Source: Pseudoalteromonas shioyasakiensis (GTDB lineage Bacteria; Pseudomonadota; Gammaproteobacteria; Enterobacterales; Alteromonadaceae). Taken from it: a stretch of DNA of 64,000 bases. The position numbers and the translations under genes are program-made. This document shows positions 16,960-27,615 of this stretch, one piece after another. Within the stretch, counting starts at the first letter, position 1. Each line of letters starts with the position of its first letter. The stretch spans positions 3,567,286 to 3,631,285 of the forward strand of contig CP058414.1 of assembly GCA_013391845.1 (NCBI GenBank), given 5' to 3'. The notes beneath the pieces are model-generated. The model searched no databases and had not been told where the DNA came from. It saw only the letters and a program-made list of their open reading frames with translations.

Positions 16960-17735
16960 GCCTTACTCTTATTTTCTAATTGTTCTTCTTGCAATGGCTT
17001 CCAGCTCACTGCAAGGCCGGTATCATACCGTAAATCAACAACATCGATTTGTGCATCTGCACGTTGTTCCATGCGCGGATACACGTCAATAAAACGCTGT
17101 ACACGCTTTGCTTTTTCTTTGCGGCCTAAGTTCAGGCGAATGCCGTTATCAAGCCATAACTGCCACGAAAAGCGCTCAGAAAGCGCTAAACTGGTCAGCT
17201 CTAAGTTATTCAATTTTAGCATTTCTTGAAATTGACGAAATGCTGTCCACGCTTCGATTTCACTGCCTTCTGGGCCATATAGTTGAGGCAAGCTAGTGGG
17301 TAATTTGTCACTACTTGCTTGAAACACTTCACCAGCTTGATTTAACAGTAAATCACTATTCCAGTGCGCTACAGCTTGGTGCTCTACTACATATACCTGC
17401 AAGGTATCAGGCCATTGTTTTCTGACCGATGCCGTAGCAACCCAAGGCAAGCTTTGTACTAAGCGTTGCACATGTTTTACGTCTAATTCAAAAAAACTCG
17501 ATAAGTCGGCTTTTCTTATTGCACCAATAATTGCTTTTTCATCAGTGTATTGGGGCTGCCCTAAAACTGATAAATGCTTTATTTGCGCGTCTTTGTTCTC
17601 TACCAACCAATCTGAGACGCCTGTGGTGATTTTTACTAATGCAAAAATCACCAATAGAAAAAAGCTCACACCAAAAATCAGCGACCAGTTTAACTGCTGT
17701 TTTAATTGTTGCACTTTTTCTAAAAAAGGATGCAT
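16956..17735 (-). CDS. ftsQ: Cell division protein FtsQ
   Basis: This bitopic divisome protein has a short cytoplasmic N-terminus, one membrane helix (about residues 19-38, LIFGVSFFLLVIFALVKI), then a POTRA domain and a beta domain in the periplasm; it links FtsA/FtsK to FtsB/FtsL. The start chosen is ATG 17735, one base after the ddl stop, with GGAG inside the ddl end, giving 259 residues. A TTG at 17765 would add ten residues overlapping ddl. It overlaps ftsA by 4 bp. Confidence 0.96.
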   Translation of the reverse strand: MHPFLEKVQQLKQQLNWSLIFGVSFFLLVIFALVKITTGVSDWLVENKDAQIKHLSVLGQPQYTDEKAIIGAIRKADLSSFFELDVKHVQRLVQSLPWVATASVRKQWPDTLQVYVVEHQAVAHWNSDLLLNQAGEVFQASSDKLPTSLPQLYGPEGSEIEAWTAFRQFQEMLKLNNLELTSLALSERFSWQLWLDNGIRLNLGRKEKAKRVQRFIDVYPRMEQRADAQIDVVDLRYDTGLAVSWKPLQEEQLENKSKA

Positions 17736-17736
17736 A

Positions 17737-18657
17737 TTAAAGTGTTTGCTCCAAAATGCGAACAACTAATTGCTCAAAGCTTGAACCATTCGCTTTTGCC
17801 GCCATTGGTACTAAAGACTTTTCGGTCATGCCAGGTACCGTATTTACTTCTAATAAGTAAAAGTTACCTTGCTGATCACGCATTGCATCAACACGGCCCC
17901 AACCACTTGCACCGACTAAATCAAACGCTTTTAATGCCATATCTTGCAATAATTCAGTTTCTTGCACAGATAAATCTGCAGGGCAATGGTACTGAGTTGT
18001 ATTTGATTGATACTTAGCTTGATAGTCATAAAAGCCATTTGGCGTCGTCATCTCAATGACAGGTTGAACATCTTGCCCTAGTACAGCAACGGTAAATTCA
18101 CGGCCTGAGATCCACTGTTCCACCAGTACTTGGCTATCAAACTTAAATGCGGCATTAAGTGCAGTATCTAGTTGCTCTGCGTTATTTGCTTCTGCCATAC
18201 CAATACTTGAACCTTCATGTGACGGTTTTACCATCACTTTGCCAAATTCATTGATAATCGCTTGGCTATCAAATTCATGGCGGCTATCAACTACAGCATA
18301 GGGTGCTGTGCTCAGCCCCATTGCTTTAAATAAATGCTTACAACGCACCTTATCCATCGCAAGCGCTGAGCCAAGAACATCACTACCAGTATAGGGGATC
18401 CCCATAAATTCTAGAGCGCCCTGAATAGTGCCATCTTCACCACCGCGGCCATGAAGAGCAATAAATACACGTTCAATGTTTAACTCTTTTAATTGCCATA
18501 ACGGCTGATCTTTCGGATCAAAAGCAATGGCATTAACACCCACACTTTGCAAAGCGCTCAATACGGCTTGGCCTGATTTTAGAGAAACTTCTCGTTCGGC
18601 AGATGTGCCACCAAAAAGTACCGCTACTTTGCCAAATTTGTCGCTTAACTGGCTCAT
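17737..18657 (-). CDS. ddl: D-alanine--D-alanine ligase
   Basis: The ATP-grasp ligase makes D-Ala-D-Ala for MurF. The 306-residue protein has the DdlB length and motifs: [19 protein letters not shown] at the N-terminus, [27 protein letters not shown] and [15 protein letters not shown]. It overlaps murC by 4 bp at its start and abuts ftsQ at its end, as in the usual dcw order. Confidence 0.98.
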   Translation of the reverse strand: MSQLSDKFGKVAVLFGGTSAEREVSLKSGQAVLSALQSVGVNAIAFDPKDQPLWQLKELNIERVFIALHGRGGEDGTIQGALEFMGIPYTGSDVLGSALAMDKVRCKHLFKAMGLSTAPYAVVDSRHEFDSQAIINEFGKVMVKPSHEGSSIGMAEANNAEQLDTALNAAFKFDSQVLVEQWISGREFTVAVLGQDVQPVIEMTTPNGFYDYQAKYQSNTTQYHCPADLSVQETELLQDMALKAFDLVGASGWGRVDAMRDQQGNFYLLEVNTVPGMTEKSLVPMAAKANGSSFEQLVVRILEQTL

Positions 18658-20105
18658 ACATTTACCTGCTTTAGTTGTTCAATAGACAACTTAGTTGCTG
18701 CTAACTTTTTCACTAACTGGCCTATGTTACCAGCGCCCTGTGTTAAAACTAAATCATTATCTTGCAGTGTATTCGCAAGTACACCGGCAAGCTCAGAGCT
18801 ACTAGCAACATGTAATGGCTCTTTACCTCGCTGTCGTAAGCTACGGCATAAACTCTTGCTGTCAGCACCGACAATTGGCTCTTCACCTGCTGAATACACA
18901 TCAAGCAATAACAACTGATCAACGTCAGCCAGTACTTTTACAAAATCCTCGTACAAGTCACGAGTACGACTATAACGGTGCGGCTGGTAAACCATCACTA
19001 AACGTTTATCCGGCCACCCTTCACGAACCGCCGCAATTGTCGCTGCCACTTCTGATGGGTGGTGACCATAATCATCAACTAACATGACATTGCCGCGCTC
19101 ATTTTCAAAGTTTCCGTAATGCTGAAAACGACGACCCACCCCTTCAAATTTTGTTAGCGCTTCTAAAATTGCATGGTTAGCAATGTTTTGATCTTTAGCA
19201 ACTGCAATCGCAGCCGTTGCATTAAGCGCGTTGTGCTTGCCCGGCATATTAAGCGTTACTGCTAGGCTTTCACCTTGTTTATTCACCACATTAAATGAAC
19301 AAGTATTCGCTGTTTGGCTAAAATCAGCCATTCGATAATCAGCTTCTGCTGATTCACCATAGGTAATAACAGGACGCCCAAAGCGAGGGATCAGCTCTGC
19401 CGCAACTTCAGAATCAATACACACTACAGCTAAACCATAAAACGGTAAGTTATGAATGAAATCAACATACGTGTCTTTCATTTTTTCTAAGCTACCGCCA
19501 TAGGTGTCCATGTGATCTTCTTCTACATTGGTGATCACCGATACCATAGGTTGTAAATGTAAGAATGACGCATCACTCTCATCAGCTTCAGCTATTAAAA
19601 AATCGCTTTTACCTACCTTGGCATTACTCCCTGCACTATTTAACAAGCCACCAATAATAAAGGTTGGATCAAGGCCTGCTTGTGCATAAATGCTGGCAAT
19701 TAAACTGGTTGTTGTGGTTTTACCATGGGTGCCTGCCACTGCGATACCGTGGCGAAAACGCATTAATTCAGCCAGCATTTCTGCACGGCGAACAATTGGA
19801 ATACGCGCCGCTTTGGCTGCTTTAATCTCAGGGTTTTGCTCATTAATCGCACTTGATACCACCACAACACTGGCATCTTTTACATTATTTTCGTCATGAC
19901 CAATAAATACTTCTGCACCCAGTTGAATTAAGCGCTCAGTCATCGCACTGTGCGCAATGTCTGAACCTGTGATGCGGTAGCCTTCAAAAGCAAGTACTTC
20001 GGCAATACCACCCATACCTGCGCCACCAATACCAACAAAGTGGATGGTGTCGATACGACGCATCGCAGGGCGAGTGTTGTTTTCTTTCATCGTGCTTTCT
20101 TTCAC
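18654..20105 (-). CDS. murC: UDP-N-acetylmuramate--L-alanine ligase
   Basis: This Mur ligase adds L-Ala to UDP-MurNAc. The 483 residues include an N-terminal Rossmann-like UDP-binding part ([17 protein letters not shown]), the ATP P-loop [20 protein letters not shown], and [10 protein letters not shown] in the C-terminal domain. The start in this frame is GTG 20105; an in-frame ATG at 20090 (after AAAGAAAG) is equally possible. It lies 2 bp after murG and overlaps ddl by 4 bp. Confidence 0.98.
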   Translation of the reverse strand: MKESTMKENNTRPAMRRIDTIHFVGIGGAGMGGIAEVLAFEGYRITGSDIAHSAMTERLIQLGAEVFIGHDENNVKDASVVVVSSAINEQNPEIKAAKAARIPIVRRAEMLAELMRFRHGIAVAGTHGKTTTTSLIASIYAQAGLDPTFIIGGLLNSAGSNAKVGKSDFLIAEADESDASFLHLQPMVSVITNVEEDHMDTYGGSLEKMKDTYVDFIHNLPFYGLAVVCIDSEVAAELIPRFGRPVITYGESAEADYRMADFSQTANTCSFNVVNKQGESLAVTLNMPGKHNALNATAAIAVAKDQNIANHAILEALTKFEGVGRRFQHYGNFENERGNVMLVDDYGHHPSEVAATIAAVREGWPDKRLVMVYQPHRYSRTRDLYEDFVKVLADVDQLLLLDVYSAGEEPIVGADSKSLCRSLRQRGKEPLHVASSSELAGVLANTLQDNDLVLTQGAGNIGQLVKKLAATKLSIEQLKQVNV

Positions 20106-20107
20106 TA

Positions 20108-21181
20108 CTAATCTCTTCTATCTGCTAGTTGCTCACAGCGCTTTGCAACATTGGCTGTGGCATCTAAAATAGCAAGCTGTTTTGCTTTGCTTGCCATTGT
20201 TGAAATTTTTTCTGGTGCGCTGACATACGGTGTTAATAACTCCACAACCGCCGCTTGATTAAACTCACTTTGTTGCATAATCAATGCAGCTTGCTCAGCG
20301 ACTAAATACTTTGCATTAGCAGTTTGATGGTCATCTACAGCATGTGGGAAGGGCACAAATAACGCCATTCGACCCGCAGCAGCAATCTCACTAACCGTTA
20401 ACGCACCAGCGCGGCAAATTACCAAATCGGCCCATTGATATGCACTATCCATATCATCAATGAATTCAGCAACTTTGCTATTTTCAGCTAACCCTAACTG
20501 TTGATAGCTAGCAGTCACATTAGGTTCATTATTTTTACCCGTTTGATGCCATATATTAAGCGCTGTTAGCGCTGAAAGTTCACTGAATACAGCAGGTAAA
20601 GTTTCATTGAGTACCTGAGCGCCCAGTGACCCACCTACCACAAGCACATTGATTGGCGAAGTCGTTTTTTTAGCAGTGACATTAGCAACACTTGCTCGCA
20701 CCGGATTGCCAACCACTTCACATTGTTCTTTTGCAAAAGCCGACGGGAAAGCTGCCAGCACTTTATTAGCAAACTTTGCTAACCAACGGTTACTCATACC
20801 TGCAACTGCATTTTGCTCATGAATAACCAAAGGAATACCTAAGCTTTTCGCTGCAAGTCCAGTGGGTCCAGTTACATAACCACCCATAGCTAAAACAACA
20901 TCAGGCTTTTGCTTTTTTAAAATTTTACGTGCTTGAAAAATGGCATTCATCACCATAAATGGTGCTTTAATCAAGCGCTTAACCCCGTTGCCGCGCACAC
21001 CTTTCACATTGATAAATTCAATCTCAATGTTGTGCTTAGGAACGACAGTTGCCTCCATTCTGTCAGGGGTACCAATCCAGCTAACCTGCCAGCCTTGTTG
21101 CTTTAAAAAGTCAGCAACCGCAATACCTGGGAAAATATGCCCACCGGTACCGCCAGCAACAACAAGTAACTTTTTACTCAT
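20108..21181 (-). CDS. murG: UDP-N-acetylglucosamine transferase MurG
   Basis: The GT28 glycosyltransferase converts lipid I to lipid II on the inner face of the membrane. The 357 residues show the [10 protein letters not shown] loop, [24 protein letters not shown] and the donor-binding [12 protein letters not shown] segment. It overlaps ftsW by 4 bp. Confidence 0.98.
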   Translation of the reverse strand: MSKKLLVVAGGTGGHIFPGIAVADFLKQQGWQVSWIGTPDRMEATVVPKHNIEIEFINVKGVRGNGVKRLIKAPFMVMNAIFQARKILKKQKPDVVLAMGGYVTGPTGLAAKSLGIPLVIHEQNAVAGMSNRWLAKFANKVLAAFPSAFAKEQCEVVGNPVRASVANVTAKKTTSPINVLVVGGSLGAQVLNETLPAVFSELSALTALNIWHQTGKNNEPNVTASYQQLGLAENSKVAEFIDDMDSAYQWADLVICRAGALTVSEIAAAGRMALFVPFPHAVDDHQTANAKYLVAEQAALIMQQSEFNQAAVVELLTPYVSAPEKISTMASKAKQLAILDATANVAKRCEQLADRRD

Positions 21182-22353
21182 CGCTTACCTCCACGTGAGG
21201 TTGCCTGCTTAGTCGCCATTTTGGTTTCAAAATCTATTCGCAAAAGTACACCTGTTGCTATGGTCATAATTAATAAACTAGAACCACCGTATGAAATAAA
21301 CGGTAATGTTAAGCCTTTCGTTGGCAAAATACCCGCGCTAGCGCCAACATTGACCATGGTTTGAAACGCAAACCAGATACCAATAGCAAAGGCAAAATAG
21401 CCTTCGTATTCTTTGCCACATTTCAGCGCTTTTTGGCCAATTAACAGGGCTCTAAATACAAACACACCGAGCACTATCAAAATACTTAATACGCCAAAGA
21501 AGCCAAGCTCTTCACCAATCACAGCAAAGATAAAATCATTATGTGCTTCAGGTAGGTATTGCAGTTTTTGCACGCTATTACCTAACCCTTGACCAAACCA
21601 GCCACCTTGGCTGTATGCCATTAGCGATTGTACTAACTGATATCCTTTACCGAATGGATCTTCCCATGGCTCCAAAAAGCCTGTTACTCGAGCCATGCGA
21701 TATGGTTCAGCGATGATCAACACCACAACTGCTGCAATACCAGTTAAGATAAGACCAAAAAATTGCCATAGCTTAGCACCTGCTAAAAACAACAAACCAA
21801 CTGTCGTCACAAACAATACAACAACTGTTCCTAAATCTGGTTGCATCAAAATCAAAAATGCATAAACACCAAATACAGCTAATGGCTTAAAGAAGCCTTT
21901 CAAGTTCTCTTGTACTTCTTCACGTTTACGCACTAAATAACCTGCAATGTAACTAAAGAAATACAACTTGGCGGCCTCAGCAACCTGAAAGCCAACAGGA
22001 CCAATTGGTATCCAACGCTTTGCACCATTTACTTCACGGCCAACAATAAGCACCAAAACGAGCAAACCTAAACCTAGTAATAATAAGTAGGCGTTACTGC
22101 GCTTCCACCAATCCATAGGCACGTTAGTGGCAATCCAAAACAAGAAAAAGCCCATAATTAAGAACATGCCGTGGCGAATAATAATGTGATATGGATTATC
22201 AAATAATCGTTCTGCTGTTGGCATAGAGGCACTTGTTACCATCACAAAGCCAACGCCAATCAACATCAACATGCAATACAACAAAGGCACATCATAAAGC
22301 TGTGGCGATTGTTTTGGTGTTAATGCTTCACGGATGTCAGCAAATGCAATCAT
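21178..22353 (-). CDS. ftsW: Lipid II glycosyltransferase FtsW
   Basis: The SEDS-family septal peptidoglycan polymerase has about ten membrane helices across 391 residues and works with FtsI. Signatures include GREVNGAKRWIPIGPVGFQ, QPDLGTVVVL, PEAHNDFIFAVIGEELGF and the C-terminal LPFISYGGSSLL. The longest frame starts at 22374, but ATG 22353 overlaps the murD stop as ATGA and has a near-perfect Shine-Dalgarno (GGAGG) 4 nt upstream, so it is chosen. Confidence 0.97.
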   Translation of the reverse strand: MIAFADIREALTPKQSPQLYDVPLLYCMLMLIGVGFVMVTSASMPTAERLFDNPYHIIIRHGMFLIMGFFLFWIATNVPMDWWKRSNAYLLLLGLGLLVLVLIVGREVNGAKRWIPIGPVGFQVAEAAKLYFFSYIAGYLVRKREEVQENLKGFFKPLAVFGVYAFLILMQPDLGTVVVLFVTTVGLLFLAGAKLWQFFGLILTGIAAVVVLIIAEPYRMARVTGFLEPWEDPFGKGYQLVQSLMAYSQGGWFGQGLGNSVQKLQYLPEAHNDFIFAVIGEELGFFGVLSILIVLGVFVFRALLIGQKALKCGKEYEGYFAFAIGIWFAFQTMVNVGASAGILPTKGLTLPFISYGGSSLLIMTIATGVLLRIDFETKMATKQATSRGGKR

Positions 22354-23675
22354 ACTGCCTCCGCCAATACACACTGTGCAAAGTCATCACCACGTTGCAT
22401 ATAGTTGTTATACATATCAATGCTGGCACAAGCCGGTGCTAATAATACGATATCGCCGCTTGTGCTTAACTTTTTTGCCAACAGAACAGCTTCATGCATA
22501 TTGGTTGTTAGGTGGCCTTTATCAGTTAGTGCCACTAACGCTTTAGCGTCTTTACCGAAACAAACAAGCGCTTTCACTTTGTCGTTTAAGTATGGCTTTA
22601 AGGCATCTAAATCAGCCCCTTTCGCATCACCACCAGCAATCACAACTAATTGCTTTGCTTGGCCCGCCAAGCTATCAATAGCTGCGATGGTTGCGCCTAC
22701 ATTAGTCGCCTTTGAATCATTAAAATATTTTACTTCATTTATTTCAGCGACAAACTGACAACGATGTGCCAGCCCTGTAAAGGCACTGAATGCTTGCTGA
22801 TAATGCTCTTTAGCAATAGCAAACGGGCTCAGTAACGCCATGACCGCTAACGCATTTTGTTGATTATGTGAGCCTACTACTTTCAAGCAGCTTACAGGTA
22901 ATACAGGATTGCCTTGTGCTGCAAAGTATTGTTCACCTTGATGTTCAACCAAAGCAAAATCTGCATTCGCAAGCGCAAAACTCACTTGTGGTTGCTTTGC
23001 AGTGTGCGTAGCCACATCAATCGCATTAACTACAGCAAGCTCTGAGCCGTTATAAATACTTTGCTTAGAATCTATGTATGCTTGATAACTTGGATAACGA
23101 TCGAGGTGATCTTCGCTGACATTCAATACACAGGCACTTTTCGCTTTTAAGCTGTAAGTGGTATCAAGTTGAAAACTAGATAGTTCAAGTACATATACAT
23201 CATAGTCTTGAGACAGTAAATCAAGCACTGCCGTGCCAATATTGCCACCAAGGCCAACTTTATAACCGGCCGCTTTAAGTACTTCAAACGCCAATGTAAC
23301 TACAGTCGACTTACCATTTGAGCCGGTCACAGCAACGATAGGTTTATCGGTTAAGCGGGCAAATAATTCAACATCGCCAATTACTTCAACACCAGCAGCA
23401 ATCGCTTTTGCTACAGCAGGTGTCGCGAGGCTTAGACCTGGACTGATGATAATAATGTCATTACTAGCTAAGTCAGCCTGTTCTAAATCACCAAAGTGGG
23501 TTGTTAACTCACTGGCATGCTCGTTTAACCAATCAGCTCCAGGAGGAGCCGAGCGGCTATCAACAACGATTGGCTTAATATTCTGAGATAATAAAAAACG
23601 CACAATGCCCAGACCGGTTACACCGAGTCCAAGCACTGAAATTTGTTTGTTTTTAATCTCGTTAATGACTGTCAT
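22350..23675 (-). CDS. murD: UDP-N-acetylmuramoylalanine--D-glutamate ligase
   Basis: The Mur ligase adds D-Glu. The 441 residues carry the N-terminal LGLGVTGLGIVRFL dinucleotide-like fold, P-loop VTGSNGKSTVV, NVSEDHLDRY and FNDSKATNVGATIAA. It abuts mraY directly (no gap) and overlaps ftsW by 4 bp. Confidence 0.98.
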   Translation of the reverse strand: MTVINEIKNKQISVLGLGVTGLGIVRFLLSQNIKPIVVDSRSAPPGADWLNEHASELTTHFGDLEQADLASNDIIIISPGLSLATPAVAKAIAAGVEVIGDVELFARLTDKPIVAVTGSNGKSTVVTLAFEVLKAAGYKVGLGGNIGTAVLDLLSQDYDVYVLELSSFQLDTTYSLKAKSACVLNVSEDHLDRYPSYQAYIDSKQSIYNGSELAVVNAIDVATHTAKQPQVSFALANADFALVEHQGEQYFAAQGNPVLPVSCLKVVGSHNQQNALAVMALLSPFAIAKEHYQQAFSAFTGLAHRCQFVAEINEVKYFNDSKATNVGATIAAIDSLAGQAKQLVVIAGGDAKGADLDALKPYLNDKVKALVCFGKDAKALVALTDKGHLTTNMHEAVLLAKKLSTSGDIVLLAPACASIDMYNNYMQRGDDFAQCVLAEAV

Positions 23676-24758
23676 TTACCTGATCTTTAATGTCGCAAGG
23701 CCAGCAAGTACTAGCACGATTGAAATAATCCAAAAGCGCACAATAACGCGCGGTTCAGGCCAACCTTTTAATTCATAATGGTGGTGAATAGGCGCCATTC
23801 TAAAAATACGTTGGCCACGTAATTTGTAAGAGCCTACTTGTAAAATCACCGACAATGCTTCCATTACAAACACACCACCCATGATGACAAGTATCAGTTC
23901 TTGACGAACAAGCACAGCAATAATACCCAGTGCACCACCAAGTGCTAATGAGCCTACATCACCCATAAACACTTGTGCTGGGTAAGTGTTAAACCATAAG
24001 AAGCCTAGTCCTGCACCTACAATCGCAGTACACACAACCACAAGCTCACTAGCTAATGGTAAGTGTGGAATATGTAGATAGCTTGAGAAATTAACGTTAC
24101 CGGTCAAGTAAGCAATAATGGCAAGTGCCGCCGCCACTAAAATCGTAGGTACAATCGCTAGACCATCAAGGCCATCTGTCAGGTTTACCGCGTTCGACGT
24201 ACCTACAATTACAAAGTAAGTCATAACGATATAAAACAGCCCAAGCTGAGGTAACACGTCTTTGAAAAACGGCACAACTAACGAGGTTTCGCTGCCTTGC
24301 TGCGACGTAAAATAAAGTGCACTTGCAACCACTAACGCAATCACTGATTGCCAAAAGTATTTCCACTTCGCAATTAGGCCTTTAGGATCTTTACGGATCA
24401 CTTTACGGTAGTCATCAATAAAGCCAACCACACCTAACGAGCCCACTACAAATAGGGTTGCCCATACATATTTATTTGAAAGGTCAGCCCACAGTAATGT
24501 GCTGGTAAAAATTGCCCCTAGAATCAAAATGCCGCCCATGGTTGGCGTGCCTTTTTTAGATAAATGAGACTCAGGACCATCGTGACGAACAACCTGACCA
24601 ATTTGCATTTTTTGCAATGCACGAATCAGCTTAGGGCCAAAATAAAGAGAGATAAGCAGCGCCGTTAAAATACCTAAAATCGCACGTAGCGTAAGGTAAG
24701 AAAAAACATTAAAACCACTGTAATACTGTGTTAAATACTCTGCCAGCCAAACTAACAT
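23676..24758 (-). CDS. mraY: Phospho-N-acetylmuramoyl-pentapeptide transferase
   Basis: The integral membrane enzyme transfers phospho-MurNAc-pentapeptide to undecaprenyl phosphate to form lipid I. The 360 residues have about ten membrane helices, the family motifs [46 protein letters not shown] and [12 protein letters not shown] with the catalytic Asp residues in the cytoplasmic loops. It overlaps murF by 7 bp. Confidence 0.99.
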   Translation of the reverse strand: MLVWLAEYLTQYYSGFNVFSYLTLRAILGILTALLISLYFGPKLIRALQKMQIGQVVRHDGPESHLSKKGTPTMGGILILGAIFTSTLLWADLSNKYVWATLFVVGSLGVVGFIDDYRKVIRKDPKGLIAKWKYFWQSVIALVVASALYFTSQQGSETSLVVPFFKDVLPQLGLFYIVMTYFVIVGTSNAVNLTDGLDGLAIVPTILVAAALAIIAYLTGNVNFSSYLHIPHLPLASELVVVCTAIVGAGLGFLWFNTYPAQVFMGDVGSLALGGALGIIAVLVRQELILVIMGGVFVMEALSVILQVGSYKLRGQRIFRMAPIHHHYELKGWPEPRVIVRFWIISIVLVLAGLATLKIR

Positions 24759-26140
24759 GACGATACTCCATTGTTGCCATTTTGCTGGCCATTTACTAAA
24801 TCTGTGACCACAAGTTCCATACGAGAACTACGCGAACCTTTTACAACGATCGTGGTTTTTTGCATCGATTGAGCAAGCTCACTTTGTAATTGTTGTAATA
24901 ATTGCTCACGGCTTGAGAAGTGGCGGTTTGGCTTTTCAAATACATCACTGGCTGATTTGCTTAATACCCCTAGGCTGTACAGCTCATCAATGCCTTTTTG
25001 CTGCGCGTATTCACCGACTTGTTGATGATAAAAACGAGCTTCTTCGCCAAGCTCCCCCATATCTCCTAACGCAAAAATACGACGGCCCGGCATATCACTT
25101 AATAAATCAATTGCCGCTTTAACCGATTGCACATTTGCGTTGTAGGTATCATCAATAACAGTCAAAGTGTCTGATACTTTAAGGACGTTAACACGGCCTT
25201 TCACTTCACCCATGGTTGCTAATGCTGATGCAACATTTTCAAGGCTTACACCCAACTCAGTAGTTAAGGCTGTGGCAATTAAAGCATTGGCAATATTATG
25301 TTTTCCAGGTAATGCGAGGGTGACAGGCACTTTTTTATCTTTATTACAAAGCACAAAAGAAGCACGGGCTTGTTCATCAAGCACCACATCTTCTGCCCAA
25401 TAATCTAGTTGTTGGCTAGTAGAAAAGCGTTTTACGTTGCGATCATTTAATTTTTCGAGCCAAAAATCAGCAAAATCACTGTCGCAGTTAACCACAGCGA
25501 CACCATCAGGCTTTAAGCCGTCATAGATTTCACCCTTTGCCGTTGCTACACCTTGTAACGACCCAAATCCCTCTAAGTGAGAAGCTGCAACATTACATAC
25601 CACAGCAACATCAGGTTTCGTCATTGCAACAGTGTAAGCTATTTCACCAATATGATTGGCACCTAATTCAATTACCGCATATTGATGCTGTGGCTCAAGG
25701 CGTAATAACGTCAGTGGTACACCAATGTCATTATTAAAGTTGCCTTTTGTTGCTAGGACTTCACCGTGATCAGATAAAATCGCCGCACACATTTCTTTAA
25801 CGGTCGTTTTACCTACGCTACCTGTGATAGCAATCGTTTTTGGTGCGACCTGAGCCATGACAGCAGTACCAATTTGGCCTAACGCAATGCGCGTGTCGCT
25901 AACCACAAACTGTACAATATCGACATTAACGGGACGCGCAACAATAGCAGCTATCGCCCCTTTTTCTTTTGCTTGCGCAACAAATTTGTGGCCGTCAAAG
26001 TTGGGGCCTTGTAGCGCTAAAAACACTTCACCATCGCACAAAGTACGAGTGTCTGTGTTGATGTTTTTTACCTTTTGATTACCACCTTGGTAATCTGTTG
26101 CTAGAACATTTGCTAGCCAATCAAAATCCATAGGGATCAT
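24752..26140 (-). CDS. murF: UDP-MurNAc-tripeptide--D-alanyl-D-alanine ligase
   Basis: The Mur ligase adds D-Ala-D-Ala to the UDP-MurNAc tripeptide. The 462 residues show NINTDTRTL (substrate-binding N-domain), P-loop [36 protein letters not shown] and [16 protein letters not shown]. Its start overlaps the murE stop by 4 bp (ATGA). Confidence 0.98.
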   Translation of the reverse strand: MIPMDFDWLANVLATDYQGGNQKVKNINTDTRTLCDGEVFLALQGPNFDGHKFVAQAKEKGAIAAIVARPVNVDIVQFVVSDTRIALGQIGTAVMAQVAPKTIAITGSVGKTTVKEMCAAILSDHGEVLATKGNFNNDIGVPLTLLRLEPQHQYAVIELGANHIGEIAYTVAMTKPDVAVVCNVAASHLEGFGSLQGVATAKGEIYDGLKPDGVAVVNCDSDFADFWLEKLNDRNVKRFSTSQQLDYWAEDVVLDEQARASFVLCNKDKKVPVTLALPGKHNIANALIATALTTELGVSLENVASALATMGEVKGRVNVLKVSDTLTVIDDTYNANVQSVKAAIDLLSDMPGRRIFALGDMGELGEEARFYHQQVGEYAQQKGIDELYSLGVLSKSASDVFEKPNRHFSSREQLLQQLQSELAQSMQKTTIVVKGSRSSRMELVVTDLVNGQQNGNNGVSSC

Positions 26141-27615
26141 AACTGCGCCCCTTGCGATTTTTCTTTTAGTTGTTGTTGTACATATTGACGATCGCAGAAG
26201 TCGATTCGTTGATCGCCAATAATTTGATAATCTTCGTGACCTTTACCTGCAATTAAAATTACATCATCAGCACCGGCTTGTGATATAGCATAACTAATTG
26301 CTAGCGCTCGGTCTGCTTCACAATGTGCAAGTTCTGGCTGTTCAAGACCTGCAACCACATCTGCGATAATAGCGTTTGGATCTTCACTACGCGGGTTATC
26401 ACTAGTAACAATAATACGGTCTGCATTGCCTTCTGCGGCTTTGGCCATCATCGGGCGTTTACCTTTATCACGATCACCACCGCAACCAAACACACAGCTC
26501 ACTCCACCCGGTACATGTTTTTGTAGTGCTTGTAATGCAAGAGCAAGTGCATCTGGAGTATGAGCATAATCAACAATGCAGGTTGGTTGACCTGGCTCAC
26601 TAAATGCTTGCATGCGCCCAGCGACTGGTTGCAGTGTTTTACAGGCTTCAACTAACAAAGTGAGTGGGTAGCCCATACCTAATAAAGTGGCCATTGCAGC
26701 GGCTAAATTATATAAGTTAAATTCACCGAATAGTGTGCAATTAACCTCAGCCTGCCCCCAGCTGGTATCAAACTTCGCCGAAATACCTGCATTATCGTAA
26801 GTCACATCACTGAAATACACAAAGCGTGCATTTTCAGGCGTTAAATTTTTATGACCATAACAAATCAGGTTATTAAAGTCGTACTTTTCCAACCATGCCT
26901 CAACTTGAGCATCATCTTGGTTAAGCACCACAAGCTCTGGCATATGATTACGCATTAACATCAACTTAGCATCGCCATAGGCATCCATAGTGCCATGATA
27001 ATCTAAGTGATCACGTGAAAGGTTAGTAAACACCGCAGCTTTAAACTGACAATGATCAACACGGTGCTGTACTAAGCCATGTGACGAAACTTCCATAGCC
27101 ACAACATCACTCTGTTGCTCTACGAGTTCAGATAAAATACGCTGCAAATCAACACTTGATGGTGTGGTGTTAGCAAGCTCAGTGAGATTATCAGGGTGCC
27201 CATAGCCAAGTGTACCAATCACCGCTGTGCGTTTTTGACAGTACGCTGCTAAATGCGCGATCATCGCTGTTGTCGTTGACTTGCCATTGGTGCCTGTTAC
27301 ACCCACTAAATCAAGTTGCTTTGATGGCTGTTGATAAAAAGCAGCCGCGAGTGCTGGCAACTTTTTTGCTAAATCTGTTACTAAATAAAGTGGTTCAAAT
27401 TCACAATCGAACTCACATAAACGGTCAGCAATTATTGCCACCGCACCATTTTCAATGGCTTTTTCAATAAACTGTCCGCCATCAAGTTGATGACCTTTAA
27501 TGGCAACAAACACATCGCCAGCTTTCACATCTCGACTATCAAGACGTAGTTGATTGACCAATAAACTATTGGCCTCAATATCAATATGATTAAGAATCGG
27601 TTTTAAATCACGCAT
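26137..27615 (-). CDS. murE: UDP-MurNAc-L-alanyl-D-glutamate--2,6-diaminopimelate ligase
   Basis: The Mur ligase adds meso-diaminopimelate. The 492 residues carry P-loop GVTGTNGKSTTT, LELT-like TTPSSVDLQ, the HDRDHLDYH-type NLSRDHLDYHG, and DNPRSEDP, whose DNPR motif marks meso-DAP rather than Lys specificity. Gram-negative DAP-type peptidoglycan is thus expected. It overlaps ftsI by 8 bp and murF by 4 bp. Confidence 0.98.
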   Translation of the reverse strand: MRDLKPILNHIDIEANSLLVNQLRLDSRDVKAGDVFVAIKGHQLDGGQFIEKAIENGAVAIIADRLCEFDCEFEPLYLVTDLAKKLPALAAAFYQQPSKQLDLVGVTGTNGKSTTTAMIAHLAAYCQKRTAVIGTLGYGHPDNLTELANTTPSSVDLQRILSELVEQQSDVVAMEVSSHGLVQHRVDHCQFKAAVFTNLSRDHLDYHGTMDAYGDAKLMLMRNHMPELVVLNQDDAQVEAWLEKYDFNNLICYGHKNLTPENARFVYFSDVTYDNAGISAKFDTSWGQAEVNCTLFGEFNLYNLAAAMATLLGMGYPLTLLVEACKTLQPVAGRMQAFSEPGQPTCIVDYAHTPDALALALQALQKHVPGGVSCVFGCGGDRDKGKRPMMAKAAEGNADRIIVTSDNPRSEDPNAIIADVVAGLEQPELAHCEADRALAISYAISQAGADDVILIAGKGHEDYQIIGDQRIDFCDRQYVQQQLKEKSQGAQL